NCBI GenBank assembly: GCA_023426855.1 | Contig: JAEZBU010000036.1 | Coordinates: 1 to 17,019, forward strand | Direction: 5' to 3' | DNA length: 17,019 nucleotides | Source of the DNA: Pseudomonadota bacterium | GTDB taxonomy: Bacteria; Pseudomonadota; Alphaproteobacteria; Rhizobiales; Hyphomicrobiaceae | Part shown: positions 8,369 through 14,738 of the stretch, piece after piece | Layout of the letters: every line of letters begins with the position of its first letter | How positions within the stretch are numbered: the stretch's first letter is position 1 | Program-made: the position numbers and the translations under genes | Notes under the pieces: model-generated | The model's input: only the letters and a program-made list of their open reading frames with translations | The model's database searches: none | What the model was told of the DNA's origin: nothing

Positions 8369-8691
8369 GTGTCTGATTTGTCGCTGCATGTGGCAGCATG
8401 ATGGCGTTCACACGGCAGATTGGCTGGAGAGGGTATAAGATTTCATTTCCGGGCTCCAATCGCGCTGATCCACGCTGGCAGTCTTGCGTTTCTCACCGCG
8501 GGGCATCAGCAGGAGACGATCGCCAGCATGCTCTCCAGCGCTGTGCGAAAAGCCGACAATCACATCGGCACGAATTCGCGCCAGGATCGTTGTAGCTGAC
8601 AACATTTGCAGCTTGCGTCCCGATGCACACGAAGGCGTCGGAAGATGATGGCGCCATCGGACGTGAACTCCGCAAGCCCCGGAGAGCCGAC
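8369..8691. other. Gene-free divergent intergenic region
   Basis: About 320 bp separates the minus-strand exported-protein gene from the plus-strand adaptor gene, so both promoters are expected here. I could not find a -35/-10 pair with good spacing for either. It holds two short inverted repeats: GTTGT/ACAAC at 8589-8603 and GCCGA/TCGGC at 8552-8569. Short open frames on both strands (65-72 codons) show no recognisable protein and no ribosome site. If the adaptor starts at the upstream ATG 8623, the gap shortens by 69 bp. Confidence 0.6.
8589..8603. repeat. Perfect 5-bp inverted repeat, possible operator
   Basis: GTTGT-AGCTG-ACAAC is a perfect dyad with a 5-nt centre, about 90 bp before the probable adaptor start at 8692. 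Spacing and symmetry would suit a small helix-turn-helix repressor such as a TetR- or MarR-type protein. No regulator gene lies in the window, and a dyad this short can occur by chance. Confidence 0.25.
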
Positions 8692-9885
8692 ATGGACCGA
8701 CGCACCCAGTTTCTCTATTACGGTCTCCCGGTCGCGATGGTCGGCCTTGCCGTTGCAGGCGTTCTGATCGTCAGCCGGGATCATTTTCAGCATCTCGTTC
8801 GTGTTCCGGCGGTCCATCTGTCATCTGCACAGCATGGCTTGCCGGACGCTGCGGACCCGGCGCCCATGCGCGCTGGCGGGGGCGTGGCCATAGATGCACC
8901 TATCGTTGCCGTTGGCCGGCTCGCGCCGCATAGTGATGAGGTCAGCGTCGGCGCGCATCTTGCCGGCATCGTGGATCAGGTGAAGGTCAGCCCCGGGCAG
9001 GCGGTGAAGGCTGGTGATGTGCTGTTCGTTCTCGATCAGCGCGCGGCCAATGCAGCACTTGAGTTGCGCCGGGCCGACCTGGCGTCAGCCGAACGCCGGC
9101 GGGATGAAACAGCGGCGCGTGCTGACAGTATCAAGGCTCGGATCGAGGCGGCGCGCGCCAACACTGCCGTTGCGCGTGCGGAATTCGATGAGCGGATTGA
9201 ACATGTGCGCGCTGGAGAAAGCCTGCTCGCCAAAGGTGGGGCGCACACGATAAGTCCGGGCGAGTTGGCGCGCCGGCGCAACACGCAGCGCACGGCGGAG
9301 GGCCGGTGGCAGGAAACGCAGGCGCGCGTTGCGCAGCTCGAAGCGGAACTGAAGCTGATCGAAGTGCCGAACGGCCCCACCTATGCTGTAGAGGTGGCGG
9401 CCGTTGAGTTGGCCCGCCGCACGCTCGATCGCGCCCAAGTTGATCTGGCGCTGCTCACCGTCCACGCCCCGATTGACGGCACCATCATGCAGGTCAACGT
9501 GCGTCCGGGTGAATATGCCGCCAGCGGCAGCGCATCGGTTCCGCCGATCGTGCTTGGCGATCTGGAGCGGCTGCATGTGCGCGTGGATATTCCAGAAGCT
9601 GATGGGGCGCGGTTCAGCGCTTCGGCTCCGGCCTTCGCCAGCCTGCGCGCTGCGGCGGAGCGCATGCAACTAGAGTTCGTGCGGGTCGAGCCGATGTTGG
9701 TCAACAGGGCGATGGCGGGCGGCAGTGATGCAATGGATGCACCGCGGATGCTGCGGGTGGTTTATCGGTTGCCGAAGGTCGCGATCCAGGCTTATGCCGG
9801 TCAGCAGGTCGATGCTCACATCGACAGCGTACCCCCGCGCATCGCCGATGTCGGCCCGGCGAGCGAGCCATTTCCATGGCCTTGA
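8692..9885 (+). CDS. HlyD/RND-type membrane-fusion (periplasmic adaptor) protein
   Basis: A 397-aa efflux or secretion adaptor. One N-terminal membrane anchor lies at about residues 9-28, followed by a variable linker. The lipoyl half-motif with IVDQVKVSPGQAVKAGDVLF lies near 90-113. A long, charged, Ala/Arg/Glu-rich coiled coil runs at about 117-225, and the second lipoyl half (VHAPIDGTIMQVNVRPGEYA) at about 239-270, then a beta-barrel region. ATG 8692 has GGAGAG 5 nt upstream and puts the anchor at the very N-terminus, so I prefer it to the in-frame ATG 8623, which adds 23 hydrophilic residues. Such adaptors bridge an inner-membrane ABC, MFS or RND pump to an outer-membrane channel. No pump or TolC-like gene follows; the next gene is gatC, 141 bp on. 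The family call is strong and the cargo is unknown. Confidence 0.88.
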   Translation: MDRRTQFLYYGLPVAMVGLAVAGVLIVSRDHFQHLVRVPAVHLSSAQHGLPDAADPAPMRAGGGVAIDAPIVAVGRLAPHSDEVSVGAHLAGIVDQVKVSPGQAVKAGDVLFVLDQRAANAALELRRADLASAERRRDETAARADSIKARIEAARANTAVARAEFDERIEHVRAGESLLAKGGAHTISPGELARRRNTQRTAEGRWQETQARVAQLEAELKLIEVPNGPTYAVEVAAVELARRTLDRAQVDLALLTVHAPIDGTIMQVNVRPGEYAASGSASVPPIVLGDLERLHVRVDIPEADGARFSASAPAFASLRAAAERMQLEFVRVEPMLVNRAMAGGSDAMDAPRMLRVVYRLPKVAIQAYAGQQVDAHIDSVPPRIADVGPASEPFPWP

Positions 9886-9906
9886 GCCGGACCACCGGCC
9901 GTTTTG
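9886..9906 (+). terminator. Possible weak intrinsic terminator after the adaptor gene
   Basis: GCCGG (9886-9890), a 4-nt ACCA loop and CCGGC (9895-9899) follow the adaptor stop directly. They are followed by CG and a four-T run. The 5-bp GC stem is short and the T tract minimal, so termination would be inefficient. Confidence 0.35.
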
Positions 9907-10026
9907 CCCGTTGTCAGTTTGACGCGATTGCGGCTGTTGCGGCCCGATCTGGTTGCACGGAGAGCCGCTCGCGGGCTAAGAAACCCGCATCAGTTTCGCA
10001 ACCGCACAGCAATCAGTGAGGATTGA

Positions 10027-10314
10027 ATGCAGGTCGACGAGGCGACCGTCCGGCGCATCGCCCGGCTGGCGCGCATCAAGATTACCGATGACGAGGCGCA
10101 AGGGCTCCGCACGGAGCTGTCCGGCATTCTCGACTGGGTGGCGCAGCTCGATGAGGTCGATACGGCGGCCGTCGAGCCGATGACGCGCGTCGTACCGATC
10201 GAGCTGACCAAGCGCGCCGACGAAGTGACGGCAGGCGAAATCGCCGACGATATCGTCAAGAACGCACCGATGACCGAAGACCACTTCTTCGTCGTGCCGA
10301 AGGTGGTGGAGTAA
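10027..10314 (+). CDS. gatC: Asp/Glu-tRNA amidotransferase subunit C
   Basis: This 95-aa GatC is full length for the family. It has the typical N-terminal helical segment (VDEATVRRIARLARIKITDDE), a middle ILDWVAQLDEVDT, the VEPMTRV motif and a C-terminal APMTEDHFFVVPKVVE. GatC wraps around GatA and GatB and stabilises the heterotrimer that converts Glu-tRNA(Gln) to Gln-tRNA(Gln), and often Asp-tRNA(Asn) to Asn-tRNA(Asn), in the cytoplasm. GAGG lies about 7 nt before ATG 10027. It is first in a plus-strand operon, 51 bp before gatA. Confidence 0.95.
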   Translation: MQVDEATVRRIARLARIKITDDEAQGLRTELSGILDWVAQLDEVDTAAVEPMTRVVPIELTKRADEVTAGEIADDIVKNAPMTEDHFFVVPKVVE

Positions 10315-10365
10315 CGCTCGCCGTCCTGGGACCAGGATCGGGCCGAGACATGACAACCAGATGAA

Positions 10366-11865
10366 ATGACGGCCGACGTGACAGATCTGACCAAACTGAC
10401 ACTTGCTGAAGCGCGCGATGGCCTGCAGGCCAAGACGTTTACAGCCACCGAGCTGACGACCGCTTTCGTGAACGCCATCGAGACGGCTAATCCGGAACTC
10501 AATGCCTACGTCGTGGCGACGCCGGAAAAGGCGCTGGCGCAAGCCAAGGACAGCGATGCCCGCATCGCGCGCGGCGAGGCGCGTGAGCTGGAAGGCCTGC
10601 CGCTCGGCATCAAGGATCTGTTCTGCACCGAGGGCGTGCACGCCCAGGCCTGCAGTCATGTGCTCGATGGCTTCAAGCCGACCTATGAATCGACCGTCAC
10701 CCAGAACCTGTGGGACGGCGGCGCGATCATGCTCGGCAAGCTCAACATGGACGAGTTCGCCATGGGCTCGTCGAACGAGACCAGCTATTACGGCCCGGTG
10801 GTCAGCCCGTGGCGGCGCACGGGCGGCTCCAACGCCAAGCTGGTGCCGGGTGGTTCGTCCGGTGGTTCGGCTGCAGCCGTTTCCGCCGATCTGTGCCTTG
10901 CGGCGACGGCGACGGATACCGGCGGTTCGATCCGCCAGCCTGCGGCGCTGACGGGAACCGTCGGCATCAAGCCGACCTACGGTCGCTGCTCGCGCTGGGG
11001 CGTGGTGGCGTTCGCTTCCTCGCTGGATCAGGCCGGGCCGATCGCCAAGACCGTGCGCGACAGTGCCATCATGCTGAAGGCGATGGCGAGCTACGATCCG
11101 AAGGATTCCACGTCGGTCAACCAGCCGGTGCCAGACTACGAGGCCGAGCTGGCGCGTGGCGTCAAGGGCCTGCGCGTTGGCGTGCCGAAGGAATATCGCG
11201 TCGATGGCATGGGCTCGGAAATAGAGGAGCTCTGGCAGAAGGGTATCGCCTGGCTGAAGGATGCCGGCGCCACCATCCACGAGATCAGCCTGCCGCACAC
11301 GAAATACGCGCTGCCGGCCTATTACATCGTGGCGCCCGCCGAGGCGTCCTCGAACTTGGCCCGCTATGACGGCGTGCGCTATGGCCTGCGCGTGCCGGGT
11401 AAGGATCTGGTCGACACCTACGAGAGCACCCGCGCCGAGGGTTTCGGCAAGGAAGTGCGTCGCCGCATCCTGATCGGCACCTATGTGCTGTCGGCGGGCT
11501 ACTATGACGCCTACTACCTGAAGGCGCAGAAGGTGCGCACGCTCATCAAGCGCGACTTCGACGAGGCGTGGAATAATGTCGATGTGGTGCTGACACCGAC
11601 CACGCCGTCTCCGGCCTTCGCGTTCGGCGAGAAGTCGGGCGATCCGTTGGCGATGTACCTGGAAGACATCTTCACAGTGACGGTCAACATGGCCGGATTG
11701 CCGGGCATCTCGGTGCCCGCGGGCTTGTCCCAGCAGGGCACCCCGCTCGGCCTGCAGCTCATCGGCAAACCGTTCGACGAGGGCACGCTGTTCCGGAGTG
11801 CGCAAGTCATCGAAAACGCCGCTGGCCGGTTCTCCGTGCCCGAGCGATGGTGGAACAAAGCTTAA
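10366..11865 (+). CDS. gatA: Asp/Glu-tRNA amidotransferase subunit A (glutaminase/amidase)
   Basis: A 499-aa amidase-signature protein of normal GatA length. It hydrolyses glutamine and passes ammonia to GatB for tRNA-dependent amidation. The Ser-cis-Ser-Lys triad is visible: K83 (GLPLGIKDLFC), S164 in the GGSSGGSAAAV glycine-serine motif, and S188 in DTGGSIRQPAAL. The 24-residue spacing between the two serines matches characterised amidase-signature enzymes. LGKLNMDEFAMGSSNE and a C-terminal GLPGISVPAG are also typical of GatA. ATG 10366 has only a weak ribosome site, so coupling to gatC translation is possible. The stop is followed 15 bp later by the chorismate-mutase-like gene, so it is cotranscribed with the genes after it. 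Confidence 0.97.
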   Translation: MTADVTDLTKLTLAEARDGLQAKTFTATELTTAFVNAIETANPELNAYVVATPEKALAQAKDSDARIARGEARELEGLPLGIKDLFCTEGVHAQACSHVLDGFKPTYESTVTQNLWDGGAIMLGKLNMDEFAMGSSNETSYYGPVVSPWRRTGGSNAKLVPGGSSGGSAAAVSADLCLAATATDTGGSIRQPAALTGTVGIKPTYGRCSRWGVVAFASSLDQAGPIAKTVRDSAIMLKAMASYDPKDSTSVNQPVPDYEAELARGVKGLRVGVPKEYRVDGMGSEIEELWQKGIAWLKDAGATIHEISLPHTKYALPAYYIVAPAEASSNLARYDGVRYGLRVPGKDLVDTYESTRAEGFGKEVRRRILIGTYVLSAGYYDAYYLKAQKVRTLIKRDFDEAWNNVDVVLTPTTPSPAFAFGEKSGDPLAMYLEDIFTVTVNMAGLPGISVPAGLSQQGTPLGLQLIGKPFDEGTLFRSAQVIENAAGRFSVPERWWNKA

Positions 11866-11880
11866 AGAGGGGATGGGCCG

Positions 11881-12207
11881 ATGGCCAACCGTTTGCCGAA
11901 AGACTGCGCTACGATGGCCGATGTGCGCGCCGAGATCGACCGGATCGATACTGCGCTGGTCGATATCATCGCCGAACGGTTTGGCTTCGTGGAGCGGGCC
12001 TGGCAGCTCAAGCTGCAGGCCAATCAGCAGGCCAATGTGCCCTGGCGCAACCAGCAGGTGATCGACCGCGTGCGCGCGCGCGCCGAGGAGCGCGGCGTGC
12101 CGCCGGATCTGTGCGAAGCGCTGTGGCGGCAAATGATCGGCTGGTTCATCCAGTACGAGGAAGAGAAACTGCGCGACGAGCTCGAGGCGAAGGGTAAGGA
12201 TAACTGA
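11881..12207 (+). CDS. AroQ-class chorismate mutase family protein, PchB-like
   Basis: A 108-aa all-helical protein. The start, PKDC..MADVRAEIDRID, closely resembles the start of PchB-type proteins (isochorismate pyruvate lyase / chorismate mutase). Putative substrate-binding residues by comparison with AroQ enzymes are R16, R33 and K44. R16-R33 and K44 keep the 17- and 11-residue spacing of R14, R31 and K42 in PchB. The C-terminal helix (LWRQMIGWFIQYEEE) follows the PchB pattern, but the position matching PchB Gln90 appears to be Glu93. AGAGGGG lies about 8 nt before ATG 11881. It sits between gatA and gatB, with a 1-bp overlap to the next gene. Chorismate-to-prephenate rearrangement is the likeliest reaction. 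Lyase activity is less likely because no siderophore genes are near. The Glu and PchB comparison is from memory, not an alignment run. Confidence 0.8.
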   Translation: MANRLPKDCATMADVRAEIDRIDTALVDIIAERFGFVERAWQLKLQANQQANVPWRNQQVIDRVRARAEERGVPPDLCEALWRQMIGWFIQYEEEKLRDELEAKGKDN

Positions 12208-12494
12208 TGGAGGGTCTGCAGCCTTTCCACCCCGGCGCTCTCGTGACGATCGCGCTGCTCAATCCGGCGGTGATCCTGGTCGGGTTCCTGATGGGACGAC
12301 AAGCCGATCAGTGGCAGAAGCTGATCGTTGTGGCGTTTGCCGCTGCGATCGCGGGGGCCATCGCGGTCTGGATCGGCGCATGGCTGCGCATCATCCCGGC
12401 CAGGGGGATTGGTGGTGAGGCCGGATTGTTCGTCCTTCAAATGGCTGTTGGCCTCGTCTGGGCTGTGATCGGTTATATGTTCAGACGGCGATGA
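12207..12494 (+). CDS. Small three-helix membrane protein of unknown function
   Basis: A 95-aa hydrophobic protein with likely membrane helices at about 11-30, 39-61 and 70-91, ending in a basic FRRR tail that would stay cytoplasmic. Its ATG overlaps the stop of the chorismate-mutase-like gene in TGATG, an arrangement typical of translational coupling, and GGATAACTGATGG offers no independent ribosome site. I do not recognise the family. Because it is coupled to the preceding gene, a shared function is possible, but nothing in the sequence shows what that is. It is followed by a 51-bp gap before gatB that contains an 8-bp direct repeat (ACTGAAAT at 12494 and 12523). Confidence 0.75.
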   Translation: MEGLQPFHPGALVTIALLNPAVILVGFLMGRQADQWQKLIVVAFAAAIAGAIAVWIGAWLRIIPARGIGGEAGLFVLQMAVGLVWAVIGYMFRRR

Positions 12495-12545
12495 CTGAAA
12501 TAGTGACACGTCGCGATTGAATACTGAAATTGGGCTAGAGACGTC

Positions 12546-14012
12546 ATGCAGGAACGAGCGAAGTCGAACAACCTGATCTCCGGTGCCACGGGTGACTGGG
12601 AAGTCGTGATCGGCATGGAAGTGCACGCGCAGGTCAACTCGCGCGCCAAGCTGTTCTCCGGCGCGTCCACCGCGTTCGGCGGCGAGCCCAACAGTCATGT
12701 GTCGCTGGTCGACGCCGCGATGCCGGGCATGTTGCCGGTGATCAACCAGGAATGCGTGGCGCAGGCCGTGCGCACCGGGCTCGGGCTGAAGGCCGAGATC
12801 AACCTGAAGAGCGTGTTCGACCGCAAGAACTACTTCTACCCCGACCTGCCGCAGGGCTATCAGATTTCGCAGTTCAAGCAGCCGATTGTCGGCGAGGGCC
12901 AGATCGAGATCGACGTCGACGGCGAGACGATGACCGTTGGCATCGAGCGCCTGCATCTGGAGCAGGACGCCGGCAAGTCGATCCACGACCAGCATCCGGA
13001 TTACTCCTACGTCGATCTCAACCGTTCCGGCGTGGCGCTGATGGAGATCGTGTCGCGGCCGGATCTGCGCTCGTCCAAGCAGGCGCAAGCCTACGTCACC
13101 AAGCTGCGCACGATACTGCGCTATCTCGGCACCTGCGACGGCGACATGGAAAAGGGCAACCTGCGCGCCGACGTCAACGTGTCGGTGCGTAAGCCCGGCG
13201 ACCCCTTGGGTGCGCGCTGCGAGATCAAGAACGTCAACTCGATCCGCTTTATCGGCCAGGCCGTCGAGACGGAAGCACGCCGCCAGATCGGCATCATCGA
13301 GGATGGCGGCAGCATCGATCAGGAGACGCGGCTGTTCGACCCCGGCAAGGGCGAGACGCGGTCGATGCGCTCCAAGGAAGAGGCGCACGACTACCGCTAT
13401 TTCCCCGATCCGGATCTGCTGCCGCTGGAATTCGAGCAGTCCTGGGTGGATGATCTCAAGGCGCATCTGCCGGAGTTGCCGGACGAGAAGAAGGCGCGTT
13501 TCATCGCCAGCTTCGGCCTATCGGACTACGACGCAAACGTGCTGGTGGCCGAACGCGACTCGGCTGACTTCTTCGAGCAGGTCGCCGACGGCCGTGACGG
13601 CAAGCTCGCCGCCAACTGGGTGATCAACGAGCTGTTCGGCCGTCTGAACAAGGAAGGGCTCGACATCGAGCACTCGCCTGTATCCGCGGCGCAGCTTGGC
13701 GGCATCGTCGCGCTGATCGCCTCTAACACCATCTCCGGCAAGATCGCCAAGGATCTGTTCGAGATCGTGTGGACCGAGGGCGGCGACCCGGCGGAGATCG
13801 TCGAGACGCGCGGCATGAAGCAGGTCACCGATACCGGCGCCATCGAAAAGGCGGTCGATGCGGTGATCGCGGCCAACCCGGACAAGGTCGAGCAGGTGAA
13901 GGTGAAGCCGTCGATGCTGGGCTGGTTCGTCGGCCAAGTGATGAAGGGTACGGGCGGCAAAGCCAACCCGGCCGCCGTCAATGACGTGCTGAAGCAGAAG
14001 CTCGGGCTCTAG
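12546..14012 (+). CDS. gatB: Asp/Glu-tRNA amidotransferase subunit B
   Basis: A 488-aa GatB of normal length. This subunit binds the misacylated tRNA, activates the side-chain carboxylate with ATP and Mg2+, and completes amidation with ammonia from GatA. Family signatures are VVIGMEVHAQVNSRAKLFSG near residue 19, KNYFYPDLPQGYQISQF near 93, LEQDAGKS near 139, and DLNRSGVALMEIVSRPD near 156. The C-terminal part (about 340-488) is the helical GatB/YqeY domain that contacts tRNA. The start, ATG 12546, follows a 51-bp gap with no strong ribosome site. It closes the gatC-gatA-(two genes)-gatB operon and converges on rpmE. A hairpin at 14213-14251 probably ends the transcript. Confidence 0.97.
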   Translation: MQERAKSNNLISGATGDWEVVIGMEVHAQVNSRAKLFSGASTAFGGEPNSHVSLVDAAMPGMLPVINQECVAQAVRTGLGLKAEINLKSVFDRKNYFYPDLPQGYQISQFKQPIVGEGQIEIDVDGETMTVGIERLHLEQDAGKSIHDQHPDYSYVDLNRSGVALMEIVSRPDLRSSKQAQAYVTKLRTILRYLGTCDGDMEKGNLRADVNVSVRKPGDPLGARCEIKNVNSIRFIGQAVETEARRQIGIIEDGGSIDQETRLFDPGKGETRSMRSKEEAHDYRYFPDPDLLPLEFEQSWVDDLKAHLPELPDEKKARFIASFGLSDYDANVLVAERDSADFFEQVADGRDGKLAANWVINELFGRLNKEGLDIEHSPVSAAQLGGIVALIASNTISGKIAKDLFEIVWTEGGDPAEIVETRGMKQVTDTGAIEKAVDAVIAANPDKVEQVKVKPSMLGWFVGQVMKGTGGKANPAAVNDVLKQKLGL

Positions 14013-14048
14013 AGCGTTTCCGGCTGAGGCGTGAAACACCTACCCCTT

Positions 14049-14174
14049 CACCTCTCCCATTGGGAGAGGTTGGCGCGCAGCGCCGGGTGAGGGGTTACAG
14101 CATCAGCAATTCTGGGACACCCCCTCACCCCGACCCTCTCCCCACCGGGGAGAGGGGTATTGAGAGAGCGAGCC
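14049..14174. repeat. Nested palindromic intergenic repeat, copy A
   Basis: Three inverted repeats are nested or adjacent. CCTCTCCC/GGGAGAGG (14051-14069, 3-nt loop) comes first. GGGTGAGGGG (14085-14094) is perfectly matched by CCCCTCACCC (14121-14130) across a 26-nt loop. CCCTCTCCCC/GGGGAGAGGG (14134-14156, 3-nt loop) comes last. Tail sequence ATTGAGAGAGCGAG follows. Repeats of this build are frequent between genes in Bradyrhizobium-type genomes. A related, degraded copy lies at 16607-16730. The structure could fold into a cruciform or a stable RNA hairpin downstream of gatB. Confidence 0.75.
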
Positions 14175-14212
14175 GGTTGTTTCAGCGCGGGTATTGCCAA
14201 CATCCGGACATG

Positions 14213-14251
14213 CAAATACGCCGCCGCGCGGGTTGCGGGGCGACGTATTTG
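14213..14251. terminator. Probable bidirectional terminator hairpin between gatB and rpmE
   Basis: A 13-bp stem with one mismatch (CAAATACGCCGCC at 14213-14225 against GGCGACGTATTTG at 14239-14251) and a 13-nt loop. The GC core is closed by AAA on one side and TTT on the other, so either strand reads a GC stem followed by T residues. It lies between convergent gatB and rpmE. A smaller CGGTCC/GGACCG hairpin at 14266-14286 sits right after the rpmE stop and may add to termination on that side. Confidence 0.55.
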
Positions 14252-14294
14252 AATTCCAGAGACGGCGGTCCAGGTCTGCCGGACCGGACGACGC

Positions 14295-14519
14295 TTAGAA
14301 CAGGCCTTCGAACTTCTTCTTGAAGCGCGACAGGCGGCCGCTGCGGTCGAGCAGCTTCTGGTCGCCGCCGGTCCAGGCCGGATGCGTGGTCGGGTCGATG
14401 TCGAGGCTCAGGGTGTCACCCTCAGCACCGTAGGTCGAGTAGGTGATGAACTCGGTGCCGTCGGTCATGACGACCTTGATCTGGTGGTAATCGGGATGGA
14501 CGTCAGCGCTTTTCTTCAT
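14295..14519 (-). CDS. rpmE: 50S ribosomal protein L31, cysteine-free (C-minus) form
   Basis: A 74-aa L31. It has the family start MKKSADVHPDYHQIKVVMTDG, a middle TLSLDIDPTTHPAWTGGDQKLLD and the terminal GRLSRFKKKFEGLF. L31 binds the central protuberance of the 50S subunit and helps bridge the subunits. It has no cysteine, so it lacks the zinc ribbon of C-plus L31; this form is usual in alphaproteobacteria. I chose ATG 14519 because it matches the family N-terminus; an in-frame upstream ATG at 14627 would add 36 unrelated residues. A candidate promoter (14601-14629) and a leader hairpin (14550-14563) lie upstream. It is divergent from the ABC transporter gene and convergent with gatB. Confidence 0.95.
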   Translation of the reverse strand: MKKSADVHPDYHQIKVVMTDGTEFITYSTYGAEGDTLSLDIDPTTHPAWTGGDQKLLDRSGRLSRFKKKFEGLF

Positions 14520-14549
14520 GGCACGGCTCTCGGACAATGGCGGGAGCAT

Positions 14550-14563
14550 GCGCCAGAAGGCGC
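14550..14563 (-). promoter_or_regulatory. Small hairpin in the predicted rpmE leader
   Basis: GCGCC/GGCGC with a 4-nt loop lies about 30 nt upstream of the rpmE start, inside the leader expected from the candidate promoter. Ribosomal protein leaders are often autoregulatory, but this stem is short and its role is a guess. Confidence 0.25.
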
Positions 14564-14600
14564 GGCACCCCGGATCGTGATGGATGATCTCAAGCGCGAC

Positions 14601-14629
14601 TTCATAGTGGAAACTGGGGCCGAGCACAA
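14601..14629 (-). promoter_or_regulatory. Candidate sigma-70-type promoter for rpmE
   Basis: On the minus strand TTGTGC (14629-14624) and TATGAA (14606-14601) are separated by exactly 17 nt. They match the -35 and -10 consensus at 3 and 4 of 6 positions. Transcription would start near 14594, giving a leader of about 75 nt before the L31 ATG. The match is modest, and GC-rich alphaproteobacterial promoters are hard to call by eye. Confidence 0.35.
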
Positions 14630-14738
14630 GTCGTGGGGCTATGTCGCAGGTGGTAGATGAGCGAGGGCAACTTGCCTATGCGGCGTCATCTGGGCATGTT
14701 CCGCAAGAACAGATGATTTTGAGCGAGGTTAACGCGAC

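Noticed and set aside
8408..8605. Possible small gene of 65 codons in the divergent gap (minus strand)
   Set aside because: No ribosome site, no hydrophobic or conserved pattern, and an equally long frame exists on the other strand.
9976..12132. Open reading frame of 718 codons on the minus strand
   Set aside because: It lies antisense to gatC, gatA and part of the chorismate-mutase-like gene. Its composition is that of a GC-rich shadow frame (runs of Arg, His, Leu, Val) with no domain.
12494..12530. 8-bp direct repeat ACTGAAAT before gatB
   Set aside because: Too short and only two copies; no promoter or operator logic could be tied to it.
12024..13466. Open reading frame of 480 codons on the minus strand
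   Set aside because: Antisense to gatB and its neighbours; low-complexity shadow translation with no recognisable motif.
14060..14323. Open reading frame of 87 codons on the plus strand after gatB
   Set aside because: It translates the palindromic repeat and terminator hairpin and runs into rpmE in antisense; no ribosome site.
14520..14627. Longer L31 start adding 36 residues
   Set aside because: The extension has no L31 character and covers the predicted promoter and leader; ATG 14519 matches the family N-terminus.
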